From contig RBNI01004437.1 of the NCBI GenBank assembly GCA_003990745.1, positions 1 through 14,062 on the forward strand: a DNA stretch of 14,062 nucleotides, given 5' to 3'. This stretch comes from Jimgerdemannia flammicorona. Its lineage: Eukaryota; Mucoromycota; Endogonomycetes; Endogonales; Endogonaceae. The first letter of the stretch is position 1; each line of letters opens with the position of its first letter. The notes beneath the pieces were generated by a model. It worked only from the letters and a program-made list of their open reading frames with translations. It searched no databases and was not told where the DNA came from. The position numbers and the translations under genes were made by a program. This document shows, piece by piece, positions 1 to 7,071 of the stretch.

Positions 1-369
1 TAATAACCCACAAACCACTCTTAAGTAAATCTACTCCCTGTTAGGTTCTACTCCTAACCCCGTCACGAAATTTCCTAATTGGGTATTGTCTGCAGCGATA
101 CGCCAATTCAACTAAGCTGGTCTTAGTCTCTTGAACTTCCTGAAATACGGAAAATCCTGAATATCCAGAACCAGTCCGAAAAAGGACTTTGGTTGAGACG
201 TCAACCCGATCTTGAAATCAATAAGCGTAGAGGACGTACTCCATACGAAATTGATCTTGACCATAAGAAAACGGTCTTCCAGAATATCCAGAACTTCCAG
301 AAAACCCTTCCAGAACTACGTAACGGTTACCCTAAAAAGCAACCCTCTAACAATATATACATAGTTTAA
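1..369. other. Unassigned, less AT-rich segment at the left edge
   Basis: This stretch has clearly more G and C than the sequence from 370 on, and it lacks the dense TA runs seen there. A + strand frame is free of stops from 127 to the TAA at 367-369 (80 codons) but has no ATG, so it is at best an internal exon or a transposon fragment. I do not recognise its product. The short motif CCAGAA or CCAGAAC recurs at about 168, 278, 289, 298 and 310, giving a weakly repetitive patch. It may be flanking host DNA or a less damaged part of the neighbouring element. Confidence 0.3.
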
Positions 370-759
370 TGAAAAAGAAAATAGAAATAATAAGGAGATT
401 CTTATAGATATATCCATCAGAATCTCTACTTCAACATTTATATCTTAGCTAATATAAATATAATATCTAATACTAACCTCTCTAATAAAGTAAAATTATT
501 TTCAACTACTATATATATCTAAGCTAGAGTTATCTAAGCTAAGAATAATAGAGATTAATAATGGTAAATCCTTTGATAATAATAATAAAAGATCTATCAA
601 AAGTAAAGAAAAACTAAAGTATAAGTCCAGAAATGAGACTTATTCCAATTTAGAGAGTTATTAGGATATACTAAAGATATATTGATTTAAGAACTATGTG
701 AGCTATACTGAGATATATAAATATATATTTATTATAACTTTTAGTAAGTCAAATATATA
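370..759. repeat. AT-saturated sequence, probably unreadable upstream part of the copia element
   Basis: This stretch is almost entirely A/T with many TA dinucleotides and stops in every frame. It directly precedes recognisable copia reverse transcriptase, so it probably corresponds to the integrase-to-RT linker of the same polyprotein. That is inference from position and composition; I could read no domain here. Confidence 0.35.
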
Positions 760-1118
760 TAATAAAGTAATACCATCTCCTGATAGTAAAAAATAGCAAT
801 ATATAATAGATGAAGAGTATAATTCACTCATCAAGAATAGTATATAGAATCTAGTACCTTTTTAAATCAATTGACAAGCTATAAGATCTTATTAAATCTA
901 TAAAATCAAATATAAGAGTGATTAAAGTATAAAATAGTATATATAAAACTCATTTTGTTGTAAAGAATTATTTCAAAATTATGATATAAACTATAATAAA
1001 ATATTTTCTCTAGGTTTCAAGCTTCTCTAAGAATACTCTTGTAATCAGTACTATATATAATGTAGAAATCTATTAAATAGATATAAAGATAGTCTTTCTC
1101 AATAATGATATAAATATA
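760..1118 (+). pseudogene. Ty1/copia reverse transcriptase, N-terminal part (decayed)
   Basis: This is the start of a Ty1/copia reverse transcriptase. The frame reads PDSKK-stop-QY, then DEEYNSLIKNSI-stop-NLVP, the usual beginning of copia RT where a Trp codon is expected at each stop. It continues with YKIKYKSD, where copia elements have the K-W-V-[FY]-K-[IL]-K block, and then with the region matching the K-G-F-x-Q-x-x-G-I-D-Y block. After a frame change near 1015 it reads YNVEIYQ, then IDIKIVFLNND, the block before the catalytic centre. Many stops come from Gln, Arg and Trp codons. The frame is broken at 1118 by the LINE insertion and resumes at 2541. The element is not functional. Confidence 0.85.
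1104..1118. repeat. Target-site duplication, left copy (LINE insertion)
   Basis: The sequence AATGATATAAATATA here is repeated immediately after the A-rich tail at 2539-2553. At least 13 bases (TGATATAAATATA) are an unambiguous perfect duplication; the two leading A bases could belong to the tail. The copia RT frame is continuous when one copy is removed. Confidence 0.9.
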
Positions 1119-2438
1119 CTGTCCAGGCGCTGGTGGGAGCAGAGGATTGGAATCTGGGAGGAGGCCCTGTGGAGTTGGGAGGGAAGACATTTTTCTCTGG
1201 CAGGACAGGTCTTAATTTTGAATGTCTACTGACTGCCGAAGCTGTGGTACCTAGCCTATCATCTGGACTTCCCAGCTTGGGTGGTGAAGAGATTGGTGAA
1301 GTCAGCAAAGGGATGGATTTGGGCTGGATGACAGAGTCAGATTGGTTGGGAGACCTTGTCCCTACCAGTGGTGAGAGGTGGGCTTGGGCTGGTTGATTTC
1401 CCGAAATGGTTACACTGCCTGCGAGCATAGTGGCTAAAGAGGGCAGTGGAATTGGGAGGAGGCAGCTGGGTCCCTCTGCTACAGAAGATCTGGGAGAGGC
1501 GGACGTCACCAAGGGGCGCAACTGGGGATCTCCTCGCATTAGTTGGACTTCTGGATACTAAGCGGCTGCAATATAGAGGATTTTGGTGAGGGATAGCAGA
1601 GGGGGTGCACTACATTGGAATTCGTTAGCAGGGGAATGAAGGAGAGGAGGATTGGGACCCGGCAATGTAGAGATGGGATCGTGTACTGCTGGGGGGTACC
1701 CCTTTAATTGAGTTCGACATTGGTGATAGAATGGAATGCCAAAGGGGACCAGGCCAGGATCTGTGGCCTAGCAGTTAGCAAGGAGTTGGAATTGGTGAAG
1801 AGTGAGACTGGCATGGTGTTTGGGCTTGGAGTGCTGTAGTGAGAAAGTGGATGCCACCGAAGTACTGGGTGGTCTGGTGGCGCATGCTGCAGAGGAATGT
1901 GATGCTCAACTTTCACTCAGGGCACCTCATCATAGGGGAGTGCTTTGACTGTGAGGAGTGCCATAATATAGGGCAGGAGGGGGGTTGGGTGCAGATGTCT
2001 GAACATTGGCTAGGAGAGTGTGAGGTGTTAGGAGATTTTTGGCGAGCAATTGGGGAATGCTTGGGGGTAAGGCATAGGAGAGATGACATGCGAGGGAGGT
2101 GGGAGGACTTGAGGGACAGATTGGTAGGGGGGATAGGGAAGGAGTGGATTACTTTGAGCTGGGTGTTGGCTATTTGGGTAGGACTGGCCAGTCACTGGTT
2201 ATTCATTTTTGAGGATGGAAATAGGCAGGGATTGGGGGACCAGTTGGTGTGGTGGCATAGACTTATGGAAGATACCTTAACAGGCTGGTGGCTTGATTGG
2301 GGGCTGCAGGGTGGTCGGAGACGCTACTTAGTGGGGAGAATTTGTAGCCAGAGTGAGGGGAGAATTGGCATAGTGGGCGATAGGGTGATTTTTATTCGTG
2401 AGGAGGTAGGAAGGAGCCCCCCTATGGGGATTGGGTAG
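1119..2438 (+). pseudogene. LINE ORF2 C-terminal region with zf-RVT-like zinc domain (decayed)
   Basis: One frame runs without any frameshift from the left junction to the TAG at 2436-2438, 439 codons, with eight internal stops at 1230, 1329, 1428, 1587, 1626, 1668, 1776 and 1803. The first 110 codons carry the block that follows RT in L1-like LINEs: FSLAGQVLILNV, LPKLWYLAYHLDFP, KGWIWAG, then LSLPVVRGGLGLVDF and W-L-K-R. From about 1830 comes a zf-RVT-like domain, PPKYWVVWWRML, followed by a zinc motif C-x2-C-x14-H-x4-C (codons at 1950, 1959, 2004, 2019) and FWRAIGECL. The C-to-H spacing is wider than in the usual family motif. The last 100 codons are Trp-rich. An ORF2 like this would normally drive reverse transcription; this copy lacks endonuclease and RT and is broken. 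Confidence 0.85.
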
Positions 2439-2474
2439 TGGGTGGTGATGATGTATATTTAACCATAGACTGAT

Positions 2475-2540
2475 AATAAAGGTAGAGTCCAAGTGACTAT
2501 AAAAAAAAAAATAAAAAAATAAAAAAATAAAAAAAAAAAA
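2475..2540 (+). terminator. LINE polyadenylation signal and A-rich tail
   Basis: AATAAA at 2475-2480 lies about 20 bases before an A-rich tail (2500-2540). Single T bases at 2512, 2520 and 2528 divide the tail into an A7T pattern with period 8. The tail runs straight into the right copy of the target-site duplication. Confidence 0.8.
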
Positions 2541-2553
2541 TGATATAAATATA
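2539..2553. repeat. Target-site duplication, right copy (LINE insertion)
   Basis: This copy is identical to 1104-1118, counting the last two A bases of the tail. The copia RT frame continues from here as DINIDLYIY. Confidence 0.9.
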
Positions 2554-3752
2554 GATCTATATATTTACTAGCTATAAGGATATAATCAGAATAATCTAGT
2601 ATATAAACTATACAAAGAATTATATAGTATTAAGTAAGCAACTCATTTGTAAAATAGAAAAATTGTTAAATATCTTCTTAATAATAGCTTCATATATTGT
2701 AAAGTAGATAATTATATATATATTCAATACTATGCCAATATAGTAATATTTATAAATATTTGGGTGAATAATATGATTATTATTATAATAAAAAATAAGT
2801 TTAATAGAGTTAAAGAAGCTCTGCATAAAAAATTCAAGATGACAGATATAGGTAATATATTCTTTCTTTTGGAGATATCTATTATACATAATAGAAGTAT
2901 ATATACTATATATACCTCTTGTAGTTAATTTATATTTAAATAATTTAATATAAGTAAATATAAGTTAGTAAATACTTCTATAGAAACTTTAGTGAAATTA
3001 AAGAAGTTTGATATTATACTTAAGGCTGACAATAATAAAAACTATATCAGTATTCTCTATTAATAAGTAGTCAGTTCTCTTATATATATATCTTATATTA
3101 AGAATAAGATCTAATATCTTATATACTATAAATAAGGTGATACAATACTTATTATACTATGATAATTTATATTAGAGTATCATTAAGAAGATTTTAGATA
3201 TATTAAAGGAATAATATACTATATACTCACTCTTAGTAGATAGAGTAAGAGTAATAATAATAATATACAACCATTTAGTATATATAATACTAATTAGACT
3301 AGAGACTTAGATGATTGCTGATCTACAATTGGGTACTTCTTTCAGTTAAACAATAAAGGAGTTATTTTATAGTAAACATATAAGTAGAGTTTAGTAGTAA
3401 TATTATTTATATATGTAAGTAAAATATCAAATATTATCTACAATAATAAAAAAAGCCATTTAGTTATACCAGCTATTAAAGAAACTTGACTTTGATCAGA
3501 AGTACTCTATACTCATCTATCAGGATAACCAGTCTATAATTGCTATAGTAAAGACCTCTATTTATTATAGTAGAATTAAACATAATAATATATAATACTA
3601 TTATATAAGAGAATATATAAAGAACAAAACTATACACTTAGAATATATCCCCATGGAGTATATGATTGCAGATTTGCTAACCAAAGCCCTTCTGAGATCT
3701 AAGTTCAGACAATATACTAAAGAAATGAGTCTTATAAAACTATATACTAGTA
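2541..3752 (+). pseudogene. Ty1/copia reverse transcriptase (rest) and RNase H (decayed)
   Basis: The RT resumes after the LINE. Readable blocks are DINIDLYIY (copia D-x-x-x-x-I-Y-M), NLVYKLYKELYSIK, and IFINIWVNNMIIII, the catalytic centre, where the usual V-D-D is V-N-N because both GAT codons have become AAT (2767-2772). Then come KFKMTDIGNIFFLLEI and, in another frame, NTSIETLVKLKKFD. The RNase H part includes a DLDD block near 3308, a QDNQS block near 3522, YYSRIKHNNIQYYYIREYI, and the very clear C-terminus EYIPMEYMIADLLTKALL near 3638-3700. Stops and at least two frame changes are present. In life the product would copy the element's RNA into DNA inside Gag particles; this copy cannot. 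Confidence 0.9.
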
Positions 3753-3779
3753 AATAATAATTATAAGATATTTTAATAA

Positions 3780-3797
3780 TAAAAAGGAAGCAGAAAA
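3780..3797 (+). other. Probable polypurine tract of the copia element
   Basis: The purine run AAAAAGGAAGCAGAAAAA follows the end of the RNase H region by about 30 bases. Ty1/copia elements have their second-strand primer tract here, just before the 3' LTR. The assignment rests on position and composition. Confidence 0.5.
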
Positions 3798-3801
3798 ACA
3801 A

Positions 3802-4075
3802 TGCATTACATCTTTCTACATATCTCTCTCTTTAAGCATTATATTGCATTATAGTTATTCACCAGTTCTTCTTCTCCTCTTTTTTTTTTTTTTTTTCTTC
3901 TTCTATATTTGAGATTTCCTATCACTGAGATCTATCTACATCCTTCATTTTCACTATGGTTTCTTATGCTTTAAGCATGGATAGATAGCATTCTTTTAGT
4001 ACATTCACAGTCATTTTGTGGTTATTACTTGATTTCATTACATTACATTCCTGCTTACATTACATTCTTGCATAT
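3802..4075 (+). repeat. Possible 3' LTR of the copia element (boundaries uncertain)
   Basis: The sequence after the purine tract starts with TG (TGCATTACATC) and could end at the CA in TTCTTGCA near 4074, which would give a ~270 bp LTR. It contains a pyrimidine run with 18 T near 3878-3897 and repeated TTAAGCAT and CATTACATTACATT motifs. The 5' LTR is outside the window or unreadable, so no LTR pair can be compared. Confidence 0.3.
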
Positions 4076-4437
4076 TATCTCGTTGTTGAAGATAATGTGG
4101 CTTAGACACGTGATTCTTAGGATTATGTCATTCTTTTGATCTACGTCACTCGACGAGCAATCAATAATAAATAACACTCCCACTCCATATTCCCAACTAA
4201 GATACAACACATGGTAAGCAGAACAAATGATGTTCAAGAAAAAATTTTGCTAGCCGGACCTCGCTAACTTAAAAACCGGCATTGATATGTTAGTATATAC
4301 ATCATGATATTGAAGGTTGTACTGGATGGTCAACAGAATATTGTTATACCGGAATGCTCTCGTAACTTAAGGGTACGATATAAAATAACACTCATCCTAC
4401 AATCCGCTTTACCTGTGAATTAGTGAGTACAGTTTCA
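4076..4437. other. Intergenic, no gene seen
   Basis: Composition becomes normal here and no frame looks coding. This is the left edge of the gene island. I see no convincing promoter or RNA gene. Confidence 0.4.
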
Positions 4438-4668
4438 CTACCATTGTTCTATATGCCAAGCACTTTGGATATCCATATAACAAATGGCAGTCCCCATCAA
4501 GGCATGAACGTACTCGAGATGATGTCTCGCGAAGCCCTCGGAAAGAAAGCTCATGCGGCAGACGGTGCAGCGGAAATAGGTGCGCGCGCGAGTGAACTCG
4601 AGTATCGGCACGGTGCGAACTAGATCAGGCCGTGGTGGCAGTGTCGGTTTGCGCGTGAGGCCGGGCAT
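4438..4668 (-). CDS. Small C2H2 zinc-finger protein or gene fragment
   Basis: The minus-strand frame from the ATG at 4668 encodes 76 residues with one C2H2 finger at about residues 33-54: FRCTVC...FARHHLEYVH, that is C-x2-C-x12-H-x4-H. Codons around the finger are GC-rich and look like real coding sequence. The frame stays open upstream of the ATG to a TAA near 4720, so the ATG may be internal and an upstream exon is possible. After the finger the sequence (ending SAWHIEQW) is not recognisable and may already be intron or UTR. C2H2 fingers bind DNA, RNA or protein; with one finger and no other domain, the role is unknown. A second C2H2 finger is encoded on the same strand at 5704-6680, so the two may be related, but the similarity is limited to the finger pattern. 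Confidence 0.4.
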   Translation of the reverse strand: MPGLTRKPTLPPRPDLVRTVPILEFTRARTYFRCTVCRMSFLSEGFARHHLEYVHALMGTAICYMDIQSAWHIEQW

Positions 4669-5050
4669 CGCTTCCGGATCTTGGTTTTTGTGCTGGAATA
4701 GGGTTGCAGAAGTGTACCATATTTAAGAGCGGTAGAAATAAAAGGGGGCAGGAGGTGCCATTGAGATGATAGCTTCATATCGGTGATGTGAAAATGTGCT
4801 AATGGTATGGAATTTATTTGAGGTGATGTGGGAGCTACATGGAACCGATGGTAAGTAGCATTGATATGCTTAGAACATATCTTAACCCTTCATCCCAATT
4901 GAGGTATGGTATGTTCTTTAGTACCTCCTTTGCTATAAATCATTCAAACCTCTTCAAACTTCCTGTTGAGGGCATGGGTATATAAGCTGTTGATGTGAAC
5001 GAAGTGTTTACGAAATCCTTATGCCTTCGGGTCATCTGAAAGTTATTGAG
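4669..5050. other. Intergenic, no gene seen
   Basis: Mixed composition with no convincing reading frame. It lies upstream of the C2H2 fragment on the minus strand and could hold its promoter or a short upstream exon. Confidence 0.35.
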
Positions 5051-5263
5051 CTATGGAGGGAGGTGGGCGAGCCGACCGGAGTCGATGGCCAGATCGGCGA
5101 TGAGGCTCGCGAGTCTAACGTCTATGAGCCGCGTGCTAGAACTGTTAACCAGTAGGACGTCGCCCGGATGGAGGTTTGGAGACTGCAGAAATTGCAGGCG
5201 AGTATCACTGTCACAGCTATTAGGTAGATCGCCTGCCAGGTTGTGGGCGGCATTGTTTCGCAA
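5051..5263 (-). CDS. Possible minus-strand exon of unknown function
   Basis: A 70-codon minus frame without an ATG at its 5' end reads like coding sequence: LQFLQSPNLHPGDVLLVNSS, then RLIDVRLASLIADLAIDSG, ending LAHLPP-stop. Just upstream on the minus strand is GACTAATGAATAAAATAG, which resembles a fungal branch site followed by a TAG acceptor, so this may be a 3'-terminal exon. The overlapping + strand frame (5046-5279) looks less protein-like. I recognise no domain and found no upstream exon. Confidence 0.22.
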   Translation of the reverse strand: MRNNAAHNLAGDLPNSCDSDTRLQFLQSPNLHPGDVLLVNSSSTRLIDVRLASLIADLAIDSGRLAHLPP

Positions 5264-5279
5264 CTATTTTATTCATTAG

Positions 5280-5703
5280 TCAACTTGCATTGAGCATTTT
5301 TCTTCCTTCCCTTCTGTTTTCGTTACTTTCAATAATAGGCGCGTGCTATGGCCGACGCTTTGGGAGATAAAGGCCAAAAAGATCCTTATCTAGAGGGTCG
5401 TCGGGACTAAGTATGTGCCTTTGCCGTCAACGACAGTTATGGCTCACTGCCTGAGGTTTTAATATTACACGAAGTTAAACTTAGTATACAGGTATATAAG
5501 ATGAATGGGGAAAAAGTTGCGGGATATGTTTATGCCAACTTGTGGAAAATGGACTTTAGTGCACTTCGTAAAGTTTAACTGTTTGTAGCCGTTAACCTTG
5601 ATTTTTTATTTTTATTTTTGTTTACATTTACATAGACTTTAGATGTATACACTACTACCATTTATTTCAACAATAAGGGATGAAGTATACATAACCAAAG
5701 CAA
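5280..5703. other. Intergenic; 3' flank of the zinc-finger gene
   Basis: No convincing gene. A + strand pyrimidine tract followed by AATAATAG near 5325-5338 resembles a splice acceptor, and a 20-codon + ORF starts at 5349, but nothing links them to other exons. The 3' end of the minus-strand transcription factor lies at its right side. Confidence 0.35.
5661..5666 (-). terminator. Polyadenylation signal of the zinc-finger gene
   Basis: TTTATT on the + strand reads AATAAA on the minus strand, about 40 bases after the stop codon at 5704-5706. The position is typical of a polyadenylation signal. Confidence 0.45.
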
Positions 5704-6680
5704 TCAAGTTTGCTCGTTATGGTTGCCCGAGAGATGGGACAACTCCAAGTGGCGGAGTATGCTGTTGGCTTCCAACTTGATCGACGAATCTTCATGGCCT
5801 TCAAGAAGACGGAGCTTTTGCACGACTCTGCACTTTTCTATACAATCTTGATAATGGCCATTCTCCACGCGAGCTAAAGCAAGCGCGATTTTATCGAGCT
5901 TTTTTAGGGAACCCCAAACAATACTCAGATTTGGGTGTGTCAATTTGTCGCAGAGATCTTTGATGGCAGAAGGATAGCTATTGTCCATGATACAAGGCCT
6001 GCCAGAATTTTGACAACGAGTGCACGGCGCCTTGCCGGAACACCGCTTGTTGTCCACCTTGCAGAATAGGCACGCCTTTCCCGGAGCAGTCCTTTTTGCT
6101 TTCTTTACAGTGGCGTGAAGGTGGAGGGGGCAGCGTTTCTTTCTCTTTGAACAGTGTTGGCAGTCCTTATACTGTACTGGCTTCGCCGTAACCTCGTTTT
6201 TGTCAGAGGGGGGTCGATCAGAGGATGGGCTCGACGAAGTTGGCGATACATTTTGAGTGCTTTCAGCAATTAGGTCGCTACCAAATGGCATGATGACATT
6301 GGCTTCTGAGTTGTTGTGAGCTTGGCCGATGTTCATAGTAATTCCGGCAATGAAGTTCCACTCCAAATCAAGGTCACCGTCGATGTTCGTGCGACTGCCG
6401 TTGGACTCCGGATCAGCGTGAACATGTTCATTGAGTTCATATAATGATATGTACCAGTTCTGGTCACCGTCGACAATGCCATTGATCGCCTCGGATGGGA
6501 AGTGAGCCCCAGGGACGATTCGATTTCGGAGGAAAATATTCGAGTCGACGTTTTGAAATTCGAGGGTGTCCTGAGTACGCTGGCGTGAGATCTGAGGTGA
6601 GCCTCGACGCTATCCTCGCAGTCAAAGACTGCTGGACACATCGGATAGGTGCATAAGACGAGGTTGGAATCGGACGACAT
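5704..6680 (-). CDS. Predicted C2H2 plus Zn(II)2Cys6 fungal transcription factor, frame change near the 5' end
   Basis: The ATG at 6680 follows a 16-base poly(A) run on the coding strand. Residues 10-32 form a C2H2 finger, C-x4-C-x12-H-x3-H. The rest of the protein lies in another frame, open from 6609 to the TGA at 5704-5706. Counting from the Met at 6366, Cys69, 72 and 79 form a half cluster (C-x2-C-x6-C, in CQHCSKRKKRC). Cys99, 102, 109, 115, 118 and 125 form a complete Zn(II)2Cys6 cluster, C-x2-C-x6-C-x5-C-x2-C-x6-C. A Ser/Pro-rich stretch precedes it and a Leu-rich helical tail follows. No fungal_trans middle domain is present. Zn(II)2Cys6 proteins are nuclear DNA-binding regulators, usually of metabolic genes; the targets here are unknown. 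The frames could be joined by a 119-nt intron, 6578 to 6460 (GTACTC..CAG, phase 0), giving 285 residues; the donor is poor. The alternative is a true frameshift, since the intron region also reads as plausible protein. It is divergent from the hydrolase gene at 7072. Confidence 0.65.
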
Positions 6681-6682
6681 GC

Positions 6683-6698
6683 TTTTTTTTTTTTTTTT
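6683..6698 (-). promoter_or_regulatory. Poly(A) tract just before the transcription factor start codon
   Basis: Sixteen T on the + strand read as poly(A) directly before GCATG on the coding strand. Such tracts are common in fungal 5' leaders and core promoters. Its length makes it prone to slippage. Confidence 0.4.
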
Positions 6699-6722
6699 AT
6701 AGAATGGAAAATTAGACAAGTC

Positions 6723-6730
6723 TTATATAA
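6723..6730 (-). promoter_or_regulatory. TATA-like element for the transcription factor gene
   Basis: TTATATAA, a palindrome, lies about 45 bases upstream of the minus-strand ATG at 6680. It is followed by an AT-rich leader. The position is suitable for a TATA box but is not proof. Confidence 0.35.
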
Positions 6731-6910
6731 CAGAAACCAAGGCGGACCCGAAAGTCATCAGGGTCACAAAGTGCTAAAAAAGTCAACTAGGGTCACGTGA
6801 TGACATGTAGCCAACATCCACGGCCCCAGCTGATGATGACTTTCGCGTCCTCCTCGGTTTCCATATCCGTGACCCTGATGACTTTCGCGCCCTCCTTGGT
6901 TTCCATATCC
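6731..6910. repeat. Three copies of a ~35 bp repeat, one inverted, in the divergent promoter
   Basis: Direct copies at 6835-6868 and 6877-6910 share GATGACTTTCGCG and GGTTTCCATATCC, period 42 bp. A third, inverted copy lies at 6731-6767. Bases 6749-6767 are the exact reverse complement of 6869-6887 (19 bp), and the match extends imperfectly over 37 bp. The arrangement could form a stem with a ~100-base loop. Confidence 0.8.
6794..6799. promoter_or_regulatory. CACGTG palindrome (bHLH/bZIP-type site)
   Basis: GGTCACGTGATGAC contains the CACGTG core, the site bound by fungal bHLH factors of the Cbf1/Pho4 and SREBP type. It lies between the two divergent genes, 114 bases upstream of the zinc-finger gene start. 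A second copy is at 7018-7023. Confidence 0.35.
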
Positions 6911-7017
6911 TGAGAGGCCCCAGACCTTCCGCTGAACCTTTTCCCGATAAACATATGTGTGAAACGATGACCCAATTCATCGGGTTGGCGGGTCACGGGA
7001 AAGTTCGCCCCTTGCAT

Positions 7018-7023
7018 CACGTG
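7018..7023. promoter_or_regulatory. CACGTG palindrome near the hydrolase start
   Basis: CATCACGTGGGA lies about 50 bases upstream of the ATG at 7072, with a pyrimidine-rich CCT repeat (7045-7065) between them. With the copy at 6794 it could regulate both divergent genes. Confidence 0.35.
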
Positions 7024-7071
7024 GGAACAGCGAAACACGCGCCGCCCCCTCCTCCTCCTCCTCCCGCGACT

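Larger units (their letters stand above)
1119..2540 (+). mobile_element. 5'-truncated LINE (non-LTR retrotransposon) nested in copia
   Basis: A 1.42 kb insertion, far richer in G than its surroundings, is bounded by a perfect 13-15 bp direct repeat and ends in an A-rich tail. It contains the 3' third of a LINE ORF2, a short 3' UTR, an AATAAA at 2475-2480 and the tail from 2500. The 5' end falls inside ORF2, after the RT catalytic core, so this is a typical truncated target-primed reverse transcription product. It is oriented the same way as the host copia element. The coding strand is G-rich and C-poor, with many Trp codons, which suggests C-to-T damage mostly on one strand. Confidence 0.9.

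Noticed and set aside
1133..1396. 87-residue + strand frame
   Set aside because: It lies out of frame inside the LINE ORF2, and the ORF2 frame carries the recognisable family blocks.
1381..1410. GGTTGATTTCC resembling a tRNA-type B box, suggesting a SINE
   Set aside because: There is no A box at the right distance, and the insertion clearly encodes LINE ORF2.
1099..1539. 146-residue minus-strand frame rich in Pro and Ser
   Set aside because: It is an antisense shadow of the G-rich LINE; Pro/Ser richness follows from composition.
1704..1916. 70-residue minus-strand frame
   Set aside because: Antisense to the LINE ORF2 zinc-domain region, no own features.
2620..2889. 89-residue minus frame rich in Ile and Tyr
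   Set aside because: Antisense shadow of the AT-saturated copia RT.
5046..5279. 77-residue + strand frame
   Set aside because: Less protein-like than the overlapping minus frame and without any motif or splice context.
5349..5411. 20-codon + ORF (MADALGDKGQKDPYLEGRRD) after a possible splice acceptor
   Set aside because: Too short, no linked exons, no known match.
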